From Flammeovirgaceae bacterium (GTDB lineage: Bacteria > Bacteroidota > Bacteroidia > Cytophagales > Cyclobacteriaceae), in NCBI GenBank assembly GCA_027487845.1, contig JAIYCV010000046.1:27481-91480 (forward strand): a stretch of DNA of 64,000 bases, in the 5' to 3' direction. The notes under the pieces were generated by a model. That model was not told the DNA's origin, searched no databases, and saw only the letters and a list, made by a program, of their open reading frames with translations. The position numbers and the translations under genes were made by a program. How positions within the stretch are numbered: position 1 is the stretch's first letter; every line of letters begins with the position of its first letter. This document shows positions 19,595-30,420 of the stretch, piece after piece.

Positions 19595-19969
19595 TTGTCA
19601 TTAAAAACCCCGCCATTAACGAGTGAATACACCATGCACGTAGATCAGGAAGATGGAAAGGAGGTATTGGTGTGCACCGTTGGAAAAACAGTTTTGCTAT
19701 ACGACATCCGCTGTTTAGATGACCTCCATGCCATGCTAAAGAAACACGGTGATTGGATGGAGCTCGGCAGCGCAGATGAACAAAAACCAGCCAAAGAAGG
19801 AACAGTAGAAGCGTGGGGCCGATCAGAGACAAACCCGGTGAAAGGTTGGTATGGTTTGAAGAAGGGTCTTCGCGGTCGTTTTGGCATGTACATACCCCCT
19901 TTGATGGAGGAGCTTGGCCTTGCTGAAGTTACGCACGATGCCAAGGGCAATAAGATGAAAGCTAAGTAG
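19595..19969 (+). CDS. Conserved-looking small cytosolic protein of unknown function
   Basis: Coding-like composition 'LYDIRCLDDLHAMLKKHGDWMELG...GRFGMYIPPLMEELGLAEV'; probable ATG start at 19634. Confidence 0.6.
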   Translation: MSLKTPPLTSEYTMHVDQEDGKEVLVCTVGKTVLLYDIRCLDDLHAMLKKHGDWMELGSADEQKPAKEGTVEAWGRSETNPVKGWYGLKKGLRGRFGMYIPPLMEELGLAEVTHDAKGNKMKAK

Positions 19970-20188
19970 GAGAACGTTATCGGTAGGCACACCCAACTGC
20001 CAATAGAAATAGCAAATGTGTTCGATTGCTTAGAGATATTGTCGGACAGTGTAATTCTACCCCACTAGGTATTGTGATAGTAGCTGGTAAGGGATTGAGA
20101 ATGGCAATCTGAATTACCAATTATCAGCATCTCTAGAAGTAATATTCTTTGGTAACTCATTCCAGAAGTTTGACTACTAAAGTAGGGA

Positions 20189-21364
20189 TTAATCAATTAC
20201 ACCGCTACCGATCAATTCATCATTTTCATACCATGCAGCAAATTGGCCTGGGGTAATCCCTCGTTGTGGACGATCAAAAATAATATAGAGGCCTTCTTCT
20301 TTTTTATACAATGTACAATGTTCAAGTGGTTGGCGATAGCGAATACGCGCCAGATATTCACGCTGTTGGCCAACAGCTAATTTTAAATCTTCGCGAATCC
20401 AGTGCTCATCTTGGCTAGGAACAAAAAGGCCTTTGCGATAGAGGCCGGGATGTTCTTCTCCCATGCCAGTATAGATGATGTTCTTTGATGTGTCGGTGCC
20501 AATTACGAACAGCGGTTTTTCAAAACCGCCAATGTTCAGACCTCTTCGCTGACCAATTGTATAATAGTGTGCACCGTTATGGTCGCCCACCACTTCGCCC
20601 ATCGATTCGTTCAACAAATAGGGTTTTGTTAACGACACTAAATCAGTATCTGAAAAGCCATTTACAAAAGTTGCCGCGTCAGCACCAATCTCTATTACTT
20701 TTCCTTTCTTTATTTCTAATCGTTGTTGTAGAAACTCAGGAAGATGAACTTTGCCAATAAAGCATAAACCTTGAGAATCTTTTTTCTCAGCAGTAACTAG
20801 TCCGATTTTCTTTGCGATCTCCCGAACCTCAGGTTTTGTTAATTCACCGATAGGAAATAACGCTTTTGAAAGCTGTGCTTGAGTTAGCTGGCATAAAAAA
20901 TAGCTTTGATCTTTATTGCCGTCTTTGCCAGCCAGAAGCTGAAAAGTTTTAGAACCGTTATTTTCCATCTCGCCCCTACGGCAATAGTGTCCTGTCGCCA
21001 CAAAATCGGCTCCGAGTTTCAAGGCTGTTTCTAAAAAAATATCGAACTTAATTTCTCTGTTGCAAAGCACATCGGGGTTGGGTGTTCTTCCTCGTTGGTA
21101 TTCAGCAAACATATAATCAACAATGCGGGCTTTGTATTCTACACTAAGGTCAATCGCTTGAAAAGGAATGCCCAAGTGCTGAGCCACAATCATGGCATCA
21201 TTGCTATCATCCAGCCAAGGACATTCATCACTTATCGTTACGGAATCATCATGCCAGTTTTTCATGAACATGGCGATTACCTCGTAACCTTGTTCTTTTA
21301 AAAGATAAGCGGCCACGCTTGAATCAACACCACCGGAAAGACCGACTACTACTTTCTTTTTCAT
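20189..21364 (-). CDS. mnmA: tRNA-specific 2-thiouridylase MnmA
   Basis: [20 protein letters not shown]-loop; '[12 protein letters not shown]'; '[10 protein letters not shown]'; '[11 protein letters not shown]'. Confidence 0.97.
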   Translation of the reverse strand: MKKKVVVGLSGGVDSSVAAYLLKEQGYEVIAMFMKNWHDDSVTISDECPWLDDSNDAMIVAQHLGIPFQAIDLSVEYKARIVDYMFAEYQRGRTPNPDVLCNREIKFDIFLETALKLGADFVATGHYCRRGEMENNGSKTFQLLAGKDGNKDQSYFLCQLTQAQLSKALFPIGELTKPEVREIAKKIGLVTAEKKDSQGLCFIGKVHLPEFLQQRLEIKKGKVIEIGADAATFVNGFSDTDLVSLTKPYLLNESMGEVVGDHNGAHYYTIGQRRGLNIGGFEKPLFVIGTDTSKNIIYTGMGEEHPGLYRKGLFVPSQDEHWIREDLKLAVGQQREYLARIRYRQPLEHCTLYKKEEGLYIIFDRPQRGITPGQFAAWYENDELIGSGVID

Positions 21365-21445
21365 TTTTAGTGAGCTTTGAGTTGCGAGTTTAAAGCCATA
21401 ATGTTATCAACCCTACTCGCAGCTCATAGCTAGTAACTGATAAAC

Positions 21446-22666
21446 TCATAACTGCCTTTGTGCTAACAACTCATTCACCGTTTCATTAAAATATTGAATA
21501 AACTGGTCGTAATAGATACCCGCGCCAGGGCCGGAGAAGCCCGTATGAATGTGTTTCACCTTGCCGTCTTTTCCAATAAATATTGTGGTAGGAAAAGAAA
21601 TGATCTTATTGAGCGCTGGCAACGTCAATGAAGCTTTTTCTTTGTCATTAGTGCCCGCAATAACAAAATCATAAGGCACACCCAGCTTTTCTTTCATCTT
21701 CGTTACGCGGCCACTTGCATAATCAAAATCATCTTTTCGTTCGTAGGCTAGACCAAGTATTTCCACGCCACGGCTACTGTTTGCTTTATACCAGTTCGTT
21801 AGGAATTTGGTCTCGTCCATGCAGTTGGGGCACCACGTTCCAAATATCTGTAGAACCAATACTTTGCCTTTGTATTTTTTATCGGATGGACTGATTCTAT
21901 TCTTTGTCAAATCGGGGAAGCTAAACTCTAACTTTTCAAAACCAGGTTTCAAATACGTCAATGATTCTGCATCAGGAAGTTTTGCTTGCTGATCTTTTAT
22001 CCCCGTCCATGTTTCATGAGAAGTTTTTCCGGAATAAAAATCACCTGTTAACGTATCACCTGATTTTGTAGCTGAAAACAAGAAAGCATGGTTGCCATCG
22101 AAGGTGCTAAGCATTAATTTGCCCTCTACTACATTTCCTTGCAAGTATCGATAGTCGCCCGTGGGGGTGAGGAAAGTCCCAGTTACTTGACTTTCTTTTT
22201 GATCGAAAATTGCAACGGAGAGGGTCGTATCATTTTTGGCGTTGATAAACTGAACGGCATACTTTCCAGAATAATCTTTTGTTACTGCTGAGTCGCTGCT
22301 AAAGCGGAAGCTTTCACCGAAGGTGGCTGAGAAGGGAAGGCTTGCGTCTTTCGCATAATTTTTTACAAAAGCTCCAGTTAACTTTCCGTCTTCTATTTTT
22401 GCAATAAGGGCAGCATCAAAGATGTGAAGTGCCATAGAAATACTGTCCCCATTTACTTCCACTTCATCTAGCAAAATCTTCTCGTCTCCATTAATAAGGT
22501 TAGCAGAATACGTTTCGCCTTCTTTTATTACTTCAAAATTAAAAGGCAGTTGTTGCTCTTGCAACGAAATAATTCCTCTCCATGCTCCGGTTTTCATTTC
22601 TACTTTTTTAGATGTGCAAGAAACAACAACAAGTGAAGTCAAACCAATCATTACCAATAAACGCAT
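21446..22666 (-). CDS. TlpA/thioredoxin-like disulfide reductase lipoprotein
   Basis: Lipobox SLVVVSCTS; 'LVLQIFGTWCPNCMDET' CxxC thioredoxin motif. Confidence 0.88.
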   Translation of the reverse strand: MRLLVMIGLTSLVVVSCTSKKVEMKTGAWRGIISLQEQQLPFNFEVIKEGETYSANLINGDEKILLDEVEVNGDSISMALHIFDAALIAKIEDGKLTGAFVKNYAKDASLPFSATFGESFRFSSDSAVTKDYSGKYAVQFINAKNDTTLSVAIFDQKESQVTGTFLTPTGDYRYLQGNVVEGKLMLSTFDGNHAFLFSATKSGDTLTGDFYSGKTSHETWTGIKDQQAKLPDAESLTYLKPGFEKLEFSFPDLTKNRISPSDKKYKGKVLVLQIFGTWCPNCMDETKFLTNWYKANSSRGVEILGLAYERKDDFDYASGRVTKMKEKLGVPYDFVIAGTNDKEKASLTLPALNKIISFPTTIFIGKDGKVKHIHTGFSGPGAGIYYDQFIQYFNETVNELLAQRQL

Positions 22667-22787
22667 TTTATCTTAAGTTTTGTCCAAAACACAAAAATGC
22701 AATTATTAATTCGCTGTTGGTGGCTGGTTATTCAATTTTCGCTCTTAATTTTCGCGTTCTTAAACACAATCAATTAACACTGCGTGC

Positions 22788-23903
22788 ATGTTTCAAAACT
22801 TAAAGGTCTTAGAACTGGCGTCTGTTTTGGCTGGCCCCAGCGTTGGCCAATTTTTTGCCGAACTAGGTGCCGAAGTAATTAAAGTTGAAAACCTAAGAGC
22901 GGGTGGCGATGTTACTCGATCGTGGAAAACAAAAGGAGAAAATGAGGGCGACCTTTCTGCCTATTTCTGTTGTTGCAACTGGGGCAAGAAATCGATAGCA
23001 GTGGATTTGACAACCGATGATGGGAACAGAATTGTTCAAAAGTTAGCAGCACAATCAGATGTAATTATTGCCAGCTACAAGCCTGGAGATGCCGAAAAGC
23101 TTGGCGTTGCTTACGAACAGCTAAGAGCCAACAACGAGCAACTAATTTACGGACAAATAACAGGCTATGGAGCTGATGACGATCGGGTAGGGTATGATGC
23201 GGTAATTCAGGCCGAGTCTGGTTTTATGGAGTTGAATGGCGAGAAAGATGGACCTCCAACGAAGATGCCCGTAGCGTTGATTGACGTTTTGGCGGGCCAT
23301 CAGCTGAAAGAAGCAGTATTGTTGGCTTTATTAAAGAAGGAACGAACTGGCGCTGGTAGCCTTGTAGAAGTTTCGCTATTGCAGACGGCCATCGCATCCT
23401 TGGCCAATCAGGCTACAAATTGGTTGGTGGCAAACAAGCTCCCCACACGGCAAGGATCTGCCCATCCTAATATTGCACCTTACGGGGAATCATTTCTAAC
23501 AAAAAACGGCAAGCGCATTCTATTAGCAGTTGGGAATGACAAGCAATTTCAGGCACTGGCAACTGTTTTGGGTAAGCCAGCGCTGGCTCAACAACCGATT
23601 TACAAGAGCAATGAAATTAGGGTCGCAAATCGCACGTCATTAAATGAAATACTTTCTTTATCAATAAAGCAATTCGATGGTGTTGAATTAGCGTCCAGAT
23701 TAAACGCGAGCAAAGTACCTGCCGGTTTGATCCAGACCGTAAGGGAGGTGCTCGAAACACCGGCAGCTAAAGGGCTTATTATACGTGATAATGAAATGAA
23801 AGGTGTTAGGACTTTTGTTGGAACAGGCTTTGGCGCGGGGCATCTATTGTCACCACCTCACGTTGGGCAGCATACCGATGAAGTATTGAAAATGATAAGG
23901 TGA
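22788..23903 (+). CDS. CaiB/BaiF family CoA transferase
   Basis: 'LKVLELASVLAGPSVGQFFAELGAEVIKVE' class III CoA-transferase N-terminus. Confidence 0.95.
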   Translation: MFQNLKVLELASVLAGPSVGQFFAELGAEVIKVENLRAGGDVTRSWKTKGENEGDLSAYFCCCNWGKKSIAVDLTTDDGNRIVQKLAAQSDVIIASYKPGDAEKLGVAYEQLRANNEQLIYGQITGYGADDDRVGYDAVIQAESGFMELNGEKDGPPTKMPVALIDVLAGHQLKEAVLLALLKKERTGAGSLVEVSLLQTAIASLANQATNWLVANKLPTRQGSAHPNIAPYGESFLTKNGKRILLAVGNDKQFQALATVLGKPALAQQPIYKSNEIRVANRTSLNEILSLSIKQFDGVELASRLNASKVPAGLIQTVREVLETPAAKGLIIRDNEMKGVRTFVGTGFGAGHLLSPPHVGQHTDEVLKMIR

Positions 23904-23916
23904 TTTCTTCTACTTG

Positions 23917-24567
23917 CTATTTCCCCCAAGTTTCAGGGCTTTCCCTCCAAGATTGGATATGACTTAATTGATCCTCGCTAATGTATTTTTTGGTCACCGC
24001 TTCTTTCACCAGCCAATTAAAATCGCTCAGACAAACAAGGGGTATTTTTGCGTCTTCAAAGTTTTTACTGGCTACATCGAAGCCATAGGTAAAAATGGCC
24101 ACCATTCCCAACACAACAAAACCAGCTTCTTGCAACGCCTGCGCAGCCTTCAATGAACTGCCTCCTGTTGAAATCAAATCTTCCACCAGCACTACTTTCT
24201 GTCCTTTTTCAATTTTGCCTTCAATCAAGTTGCCCATTCCATGGTCTTTTGGTTTTGGCCGAACATAGATGTAGGGTAAATCGAGCACGTCTGCTACTAA
24301 TGCACCTTGCGGCACGCCCGCGGTAGCTACACCCGCTATGCAGGCTGCCTCTTGAAAGTTTTCTTTAATCGCTTCTGCTAGTTGTTCTTTAATATAGCTT
24401 CGTAGGGCAGGGTAGGAGAGCGAAAGCCGATTGTCGCAATAAATGGGCGATTTCCAACCAGAACTCCAGGTAAATGGGTTTTCGCTATTCAATTTTATGG
24501 CTTGAATTTCAAGAAGTTGGGCAGCCACTAAACGTGCGGTGGATTCTTTTAATTGGACAATACTCAT
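23917..24567 (-). CDS. pyrE: Orotate phosphoribosyltransferase
   Basis: 'FTWSSGWKSPIYCDNR', PRPP motif 'VVLVEDLISTGGSSLKAAQAL'. Confidence 0.96.
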   Translation of the reverse strand: MSIVQLKESTARLVAAQLLEIQAIKLNSENPFTWSSGWKSPIYCDNRLSLSYPALRSYIKEQLAEAIKENFQEAACIAGVATAGVPQGALVADVLDLPYIYVRPKPKDHGMGNLIEGKIEKGQKVVLVEDLISTGGSSLKAAQALQEAGFVVLGMVAIFTYGFDVASKNFEDAKIPLVCLSDFNWLVKEAVTKKYISEDQLSHIQSWRESPETWGK

Positions 24568-24687
24568 GAAGGAGGTTGGTTATTTCAGAAAGCGACAAAT
24601 TAATTGGAAAAATCAAGATTTCGATTTGTCTGCTAACGAATAATTTATGTTTTTGCACTTCAAATCGCCAGCTTGCCTAAACACGTA

Positions 24688-25374
24688 ATGAACTTATTCA
24701 TTAATGACATCCCCGTAAAAATCTTAAAGCTTGGTGAAGAACCTGATCGAGGCGAGATTAATTACTTTTTTGACGGAGCAACAGATGTGATAACGAAGGC
24801 AAAATTGATCAATCACGTATGGATCAACCATGCGTCACTGGCCATTCTAGATGAGGCGTTAGAATTGATTAGTACAAAAGTGCCCACTCCGTTGCTTTCG
24901 CTTAACATTTCGGTATTAGACTACGATGCGGTAAAATTATACTTTCGGAAGAAATACAAGATCATTAAAGCGGCCGGAGGAATAGTAAAAAAGAAAGACA
25001 AGTTTCTGATGATCTATCGCATGAAAAAGTGGGATCTGCCGAAAGGCAAAAAGGAAACGGGGGAGAACTATAGAAGAACAGCCGAGCGGGAGATTAATGA
25101 AGAGTGTAACGTTCAAACTAAGGTGGGCAAGAAGATTTGCACTACGTGGCATACGTACACGATGAATAAGAGTAACATGCTTAAGAAGACCCGCTGGTAT
25201 GTGATGGAATGTGTTGATGACTCCAACATTGCACCACAAGTAGAGGAGGATATTGAAGAAATACGCTGGATGAATCAAAAGGAAGTATTTCATGCCTTAC
25301 AAAACTCCTATCGCTCTATTCGGTTTGTTTTTGAGGAGTATTACAAACGAAAAGAGAAAGCAGGAGCTAGATAG
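24688..25374 (+). CDS. NUDIX hydrolase
   Basis: Nudix box 'GKKETGENYRRTAEREINEECNV'. Confidence 0.9.
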   Translation: MNLFINDIPVKILKLGEEPDRGEINYFFDGATDVITKAKLINHVWINHASLAILDEALELISTKVPTPLLSLNISVLDYDAVKLYFRKKYKIIKAAGGIVKKKDKFLMIYRMKKWDLPKGKKETGENYRRTAEREINEECNVQTKVGKKICTTWHTYTMNKSNMLKKTRWYVMECVDDSNIAPQVEEDIEEIRWMNQKEVFHALQNSYRSIRFVFEEYYKRKEKAGAR

Positions 25375-25405
25375 TATTTAGCCGGTTCCAGTTCGTTTTT
25401 GATGG

Positions 25406-25861
25406 CTAGAGTGAATATGGTAAGAAGTCGGAAACGATGCCTTTGTATTTATGCACCTCTCGGATAATGGAGGAGCTGATGGACGCTAACTGGGGCGAGG
25501 TAATCAAGAAAACCGACTCAAGGTTTGCGTTCAAGTGCTTGTTTACTTGCGAGATGCTGTTCTCGTATTCAAAATCAGTAGTATTCCGCAAGCCTCTCAA
25601 AAGAAACTTCGCGTTGTTTTTTTTCGCAAATTCTGCCGTCAATTCAGCGTAAGTTTGAACTGAAATAGACGGATATTCCTTGAATGTTTCATTGATTTTG
25701 GTGATCATCAGATCAATTTCAAAGTAGCGCTTTGATTTCGTGCTGTTGTAGCCTACCGCAATAATTATTTCATCGAAAAGACTTAACCCCCTCAATACTA
25801 TGTCTTCGTGGCCTTTTGTAAAAGGATCGAACGATCCCGGAAAAAGGGCAATCCTCTTCAT
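25406..25861 (-). CDS. coaD: Phosphopantetheine adenylyltransferase
   Basis: 'MKRIALFPGSFDPFTKGHEDIVLRGL' and 'RGLRNTTDFEYE'. Confidence 0.96.
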   Translation of the reverse strand: MKRIALFPGSFDPFTKGHEDIVLRGLSLFDEIIIAVGYNSTKSKRYFEIDLMITKINETFKEYPSISVQTYAELTAEFAKKNNAKFLLRGLRNTTDFEYENSISQVNKHLNANLESVFLITSPQLASISSSIIREVHKYKGIVSDFLPYSL

Positions 25862-25867
25862 GTGTGA

Positions 25868-26749
25868 TTAAAGCAAGTTCATTGAAAAGAGATCGAAAAA
25901 GTGATGCTCTTGCACTTCATCAAACATATATCCAAACTTAATGTGCGAAGGTCGCCCAGCAAAAGACACGTTTCGAACATACTTGTAGAATTCTTGATAA
26001 TGTGGTGAATTTTTACCGATATATCCCCACAATACCACTTGGCTTGTGGCCTGATCAATTTGAAGCCCTTTCATCACCAGCATAATGTACTTCACGTAAT
26101 CTGAAAACTGTTTGATCACGAATTGATTGTAATAAACGAGCTTTCCCTCCTGAACATACAAAATATGTAACTTAAATCGGTCTACATAAATATAAAGGGG
26201 GGTTCCAGCCAATTTCTTTTTGTAATCGAGCAGGCCTTCAATTAATGCTGCCGATTGATGTATAATGTTTACTGTTGTATTTAAATAAACTTCTCTCACC
26301 AATTGGTGAAGCTCCTTTTGAACAGCAAATACGGTGATCGCGTCTGTCAATTTATTCTGGCAAAATAAAACGTCCTCTTTGGTTAAATCGATAGACGCAT
26401 TGAACTTCAAATAGTCAGCAGCAGCATCTTCGATAAACAAGGCTTCTGGCACTTGAACCATTTTGTTGTTTTTAATCGATAGGGTGACTTTTTTCCAGAA
26501 GCCAGCCATAAGCAGTTGGTGCGATTCAAACAGGCCACGCAACTGATCGATCAGTTCTTCATGAGAACTCATTTCACCGAACACGTAATCTTCAAGAAGA
26601 ACGATGCGTTTTTCATCATCAATTACGGCCACCTGACAATCGCGAACGCCCAGTTGAACGAGTAAACTGTAGAGGTGAAGGTGCTCTTCGTCAAACTTTT
26701 CGTCTTTGACTTTCTTGATTAATTTGTAGTTAATAGCGGTTTGGCGCAA
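25868..26749 (-). CDS. DUF3822 family protein
   Basis: Similarity by recall to DUF3822 proteins located beside coaD in Bacteroidetes; 293 aa coding ORF. Confidence 0.7.
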   Translation of the reverse strand: MRQTAINYKLIKKVKDEKFDEEHLHLYSLLVQLGVRDCQVAVIDDEKRIVLLEDYVFGEMSSHEELIDQLRGLFESHQLLMAGFWKKVTLSIKNNKMVQVPEALFIEDAAADYLKFNASIDLTKEDVLFCQNKLTDAITVFAVQKELHQLVREVYLNTTVNIIHQSAALIEGLLDYKKKLAGTPLYIYVDRFKLHILYVQEGKLVYYNQFVIKQFSDYVKYIMLVMKGLQIDQATSQVVLWGYIGKNSPHYQEFYKYVRNVSFAGRPSHIKFGYMFDEVQEHHFFDLFSMNLL

Positions 26750-26807
26750 AGCAGATGGGTAAAAGTTTGTACAATAATAATTATTTTAAATGGTTAAAAG
26801 CAACGAA

Positions 26808-27278
26808 TCACACTTTAAAATAACCAGTTAAATTTTTGATTTCGGAAGGAATATCCAGAAAATTGAAAATTCCGTGTAGCGACCCGCTGGGGCAAGATGT
26901 AAACTCCTCCCAGCGCATAAACTTTAATGATTTGATAAACTGGTCAGCGTTTTCCAGTTCCGGATCAATACCGAGGCTTGGGTTACCTGCATATGAATCA
27001 ATTTCAAAAAAAAGCTCGATCGCATGCAGCGGCTGCTTGATAAATTCGCAAGCAAACAGAAACTTGCCAACGTTCACCTCCAGCGAGGTTTCTTCCCTGA
27101 ATTCTCGAACGAGGCACATTTCTGCGGTTTCGCCAAATTCGATTCCACCTCCGGGTGGCGACCAAAAATCGCCATCGTGAAGACCGCCATGGTTGATTAA
27201 CAAGATTCCTGTTTCATTCGTACAAATGCCGCAAGCACGCATTCTCAGTCTGTTCCCGTACACATCAAGTGCATTCAT
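26808..27278 (-). CDS. NUDIX hydrolase
   Basis: Nudix box 'GGGIEFGETAEMCLVREFREETSLEV'. Confidence 0.9.
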   Translation of the reverse strand: MNALDVYGNRLRMRACGICTNETGILLINHGGLHDGDFWSPPGGGIEFGETAEMCLVREFREETSLEVNVGKFLFACEFIKQPLHAIELFFEIDSYAGNPSLGIDPELENADQFIKSLKFMRWEEFTSCPSGSLHGIFNFLDIPSEIKNLTGYFKV

Positions 27279-27360
27279 TTTTTATGATTTTTTTATCTTT
27301 ATTGCGAAAATAGTTTTCGCGTTTCTGCGTTATCTTTATAAAAAACTCCGTTATCAAATA

Positions 27361-27774
27361 ATGATACGAATAACTTTCTTCTTTTTGTTACTTTCTGCTT
27401 CGCGCTTTTTATTTGCCCAATCTACTTCTATAGATCAACAGAAAGAGCCTAAGATAACAATTGAACACCCAACCTACGATTTTGGCGAGATTTTGCAAGG
27501 CGACAAAGTTGAGCACACGTTTAAATTTACGAACACGGGCAGTGCCCCGCTCGTCATTACCAACGTGCAAGTTACCTGCGGTTGCACTACCCCCAAGGGT
27601 TGGCCTCGCGATCCAATTGAAGTTGGTGAAAAGGTAGAGTTAACAATCGCCTTCAATAGCGCAGGTAAAATGGGTAGACAGAATAAAGTGGTAACCATCG
27701 TCTCGAACGCACCTGGTGCTAACACCATCACTTTTTCAGCTACTGTACTCGAAAAAACAATCGCCAAAAACTGA
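27361..27774 (+). CDS. DUF1573 domain-containing secreted protein
   Basis: Signal peptide MIRITFFFLLLSASRFLFAQ; 'YDFGEILQGDKVEHTFKFTNTGSAPLVITNVQVTCGCTTP' signature. Confidence 0.93.
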   Translation: MIRITFFFLLLSASRFLFAQSTSIDQQKEPKITIEHPTYDFGEILQGDKVEHTFKFTNTGSAPLVITNVQVTCGCTTPKGWPRDPIEVGEKVELTIAFNSAGKMGRQNKVVTIVSNAPGANTITFSATVLEKTIAKN

Positions 27775-28155
27775 TTATTTTTTTACAAAGGTGAGCAGTA
27801 GCATGAGCCAGCCAAGTAGAAAGAATACCCCGCCAATGGGGGTAACGAAAGCGACTAACTTTCCCGCGTTAAACGACAAGGCATAAAGGCTTCCGCTGAA
27901 TAGGGCAACCCCAAGCGTCATAAAAAGTGCTGCTTTTTGTAAATTCGATTCAGCGGGGAACTGGTTCATTAATAGCCCTATAAAAAGTAATGCAAACGCA
28001 TGGTAGAATTGGTAACGCACCGCCAGTTCAAACGTATCCAGTTTATTGTTTGCCATTAGCATTGGCTTTAACGCATGAGCTCCAAAAGCACCTAGGGCCA
28101 CGCCTAAACCGCCACAGGCAGCTCCTATTATAAATGTTAATTTTTGTGTAAACAT
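27775..28155 (-). CDS. DUF423 family membrane protein
   Basis: 'GLGVALGAFGAHALKPML...FYHAFALLFIGLL' signature. Confidence 0.92.
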   Translation of the reverse strand: MFTQKLTFIIGAACGGLGVALGAFGAHALKPMLMANNKLDTFELAVRYQFYHAFALLFIGLLMNQFPAESNLQKAALFMTLGVALFSGSLYALSFNAGKLVAFVTPIGGVFFLLGWLMLLLTFVKK

Positions 28156-28175
28156 ATTTTTTTCAATTATCGAGG

Positions 28176-28841
28176 CTAATTGTAATTCCGCTCTCCAAAG
28201 ATAGAAGTTCCAATTCTAACCAGGGTACTTCCTTCTTCAATAGCAATTTGATAGTCAGAACTCATGCCCATACTAAGCTCTTTCATATTTTGTGAATGTG
28301 TTTTCTTAAATAGCTCAAACAATGATTTAAGCCCTTTGAATTCATTTCGTATTTTATCAGTATCATCGGTGAGTGAAGCCATCCCCATAAGGCCTTGCAC
28401 AAAACAAAACGGAAATGACTTAGGTAGGTCTCTTTCAAAGAAAGAAGTTACTTCGGCTTCGTCAAACCCAAATTTTGTTTCTTCCTGTGCGATGTAAATT
28501 TGCAACAAACAAGGCACCACTCGGTTATGCTTGCCGCCTTGCTTATTGATCTCTTCTAACAGCTTAATACTGTCAACAGAGTGAATTAAACCCACAAAAG
28601 GAGCAATATACTTTACCTTATTGGTTTGCAAATGACCGATCATGTGCCATTCAATGTCCTTAGGCAAGGCTTCAAATTTGGCTTCCATTTCCTGCACTTT
28701 GTTTTCGCCAAAAAGCCGCTGCCCGGCATCATAGGCCTCCTGAAGCAGTTCAACAGGCTTTGTTTTGCTCACGGCAATTAACCGGCAATCAGATGGGCTA
28801 AATGATTTCTTAAAAAAGTTTATATTATTTTTAACACTCAT
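28176..28841 (-). CDS. YggS family PLP-binding protein
   Basis: 'LIAVSKTKP', 'GENKVQEMEAK', 'WHMIGHLQTNKVK', 'LSMGMSSDYQIAIEEGSTLVRIGTSIFG'. Confidence 0.96.
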   Translation of the reverse strand: MSVKNNINFFKKSFSPSDCRLIAVSKTKPVELLQEAYDAGQRLFGENKVQEMEAKFEALPKDIEWHMIGHLQTNKVKYIAPFVGLIHSVDSIKLLEEINKQGGKHNRVVPCLLQIYIAQEETKFGFDEAEVTSFFERDLPKSFPFCFVQGLMGMASLTDDTDKIRNEFKGLKSLFELFKKTHSQNMKELSMGMSSDYQIAIEEGSTLVRIGTSIFGERNYN

Positions 28842-28883
28842 TTTATAACTTGGGCGACTAATCGCAACCTGATTCTTTAAAAC

Positions 28884-30419
28884 ATGGCAATATTAGGCAC
28901 TCTACTTCAAAAAGGCATTAAACTTCGCGAGAACTTAGAACAAGAATATTCCTCACCAATAGAACTTCAAAAAAAAGAACTGAAAGAATTGCTCATAACT
29001 GCCGATGGAACCGAATTTGGCAAGGTTTATAATTTCCAACAGATTCTAAGGCATTTTAGGAAGGACTCCAATGAATTTTATAAACATTACAAGGAGTCGG
29101 TGCCTATTCATGATTACAACAAAATCTATAAAGATTGGTGGAAGCTTTCTTTAAAAGGGGTTAAAAACCTTTGCTGGCCAGGGCGAGTAAAATTTTTTGC
29201 CTTAAGTTCAGGCACGTCTGAAGCCGCCTCAAAATACATTCCAGTAACCAAAGATATGACCAAGGCGATGCAGCGTACCAGTATTCGCCAGATCTTAACT
29301 CTGTCTAAATATGATTTGCCTGCGGAGATTTTCACTACAGGTATTTTAATGATTGGAGGCAGCACACACTTAAACAAAAAAGGAAGTTATTTTGAAGGAG
29401 ACTTGAGTGGCATTCAAGCCGCGAAGCTTCCATTTTGGTTTCAACATTTTTATAAGCCAGGAAAAAAGATTGCCAAAACCCGGGGGTGGGATGAAAAGCT
29501 TGAAGAAATTACCAAAAAAGCGAAAGATTGGGATATTGGAATAGTAGTAGGCGTACCCGCGTGGATTCAGATTTTACTCGAAAAAATCATTGACCATTAC
29601 CAACTTGAAAATATACACGAACTGTGGCCTAATCTCCGCGTGTACGTTCATGGTGGCGTTTCTTTTGATCCTTATCGCAAAGGCTTTGAAAAACTGTTAG
29701 GTCGGCCCATTTACTACATCGAAACCTATTTGGCATCGGAGGGTTTCTTCGCCTACCAAGCGTTGCCCGGTCGTAGATCAATGCGATTGGTGTTGAACAA
29801 TGGTATCTTTTATGAGTTTATACCCTTTGAAGAAAGCAATTTTACCTTAACAGGCGAAGTGAAACCAGAAGCGCAAACCTTGTTGGTTGATGAAGTGGAA
29901 GAGGGGAAAGAATATGCTATTTTGATTTCCACTTGCGCAGGTGCATGGCGTTATTTGGTTGGCGATGTTATTAAGTTTGTTTCGATTGAAGAATCTGAGA
30001 TTGTAATTACAGGAAGAACCAAACACTTTCTGAGTTTGTGTGGCGAACACCTTTCGGTGGATAACATGAACAAGGCTATTGAACTGGTGTCTAACGAAAT
30101 GAATATCACTATAACAGAGTTTACAGTTGCTGGAATACCTTACGGAAGTCTTTTTGCTCACCATTGGTTTGTTGGCACTGACGATGCGGTGGATAAGATG
30201 AAGTTAAAAGAACGAATTGATTTTCATTTGAAAGAACTAAATGATGATTATGCCGTGGAACGAAGTGCCGCTTTAAAGGAGGTTTTTGTGGACGTACATC
30301 CCGTTAAAATGTTTTATGATTGGATGCAGTCGAGAGGGAAAGTAGGAGGGCAGAACAAGTTTCCCCGCGTACTTAAAAAGGCGCAGCTAGAAGAATGGAC
30401 TGCTTTCATAAACCAATAA
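28884..30419 (+). CDS. GH3 auxin-responsive promoter family protein (acyl-adenylate ligase fold)
   Basis: 'FALSSGTSEAASKYIPVT', 'YLASEGFFAYQ', 'ISTCAGAWRYLVGDVIKF'. Confidence 0.9.
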   Translation: MAILGTLLQKGIKLRENLEQEYSSPIELQKKELKELLITADGTEFGKVYNFQQILRHFRKDSNEFYKHYKESVPIHDYNKIYKDWWKLSLKGVKNLCWPGRVKFFALSSGTSEAASKYIPVTKDMTKAMQRTSIRQILTLSKYDLPAEIFTTGILMIGGSTHLNKKGSYFEGDLSGIQAAKLPFWFQHFYKPGKKIAKTRGWDEKLEEITKKAKDWDIGIVVGVPAWIQILLEKIIDHYQLENIHELWPNLRVYVHGGVSFDPYRKGFEKLLGRPIYYIETYLASEGFFAYQALPGRRSMRLVLNNGIFYEFIPFEESNFTLTGEVKPEAQTLLVDEVEEGKEYAILISTCAGAWRYLVGDVIKFVSIEESEIVITGRTKHFLSLCGEHLSVDNMNKAIELVSNEMNITITEFTVAGIPYGSLFAHHWFVGTDDAVDKMKLKERIDFHLKELNDDYAVERSAALKEVFVDVHPVKMFYDWMQSRGKVGGQNKFPRVLKKAQLEEWTAFINQ

Positions 30420-30420
30420 A

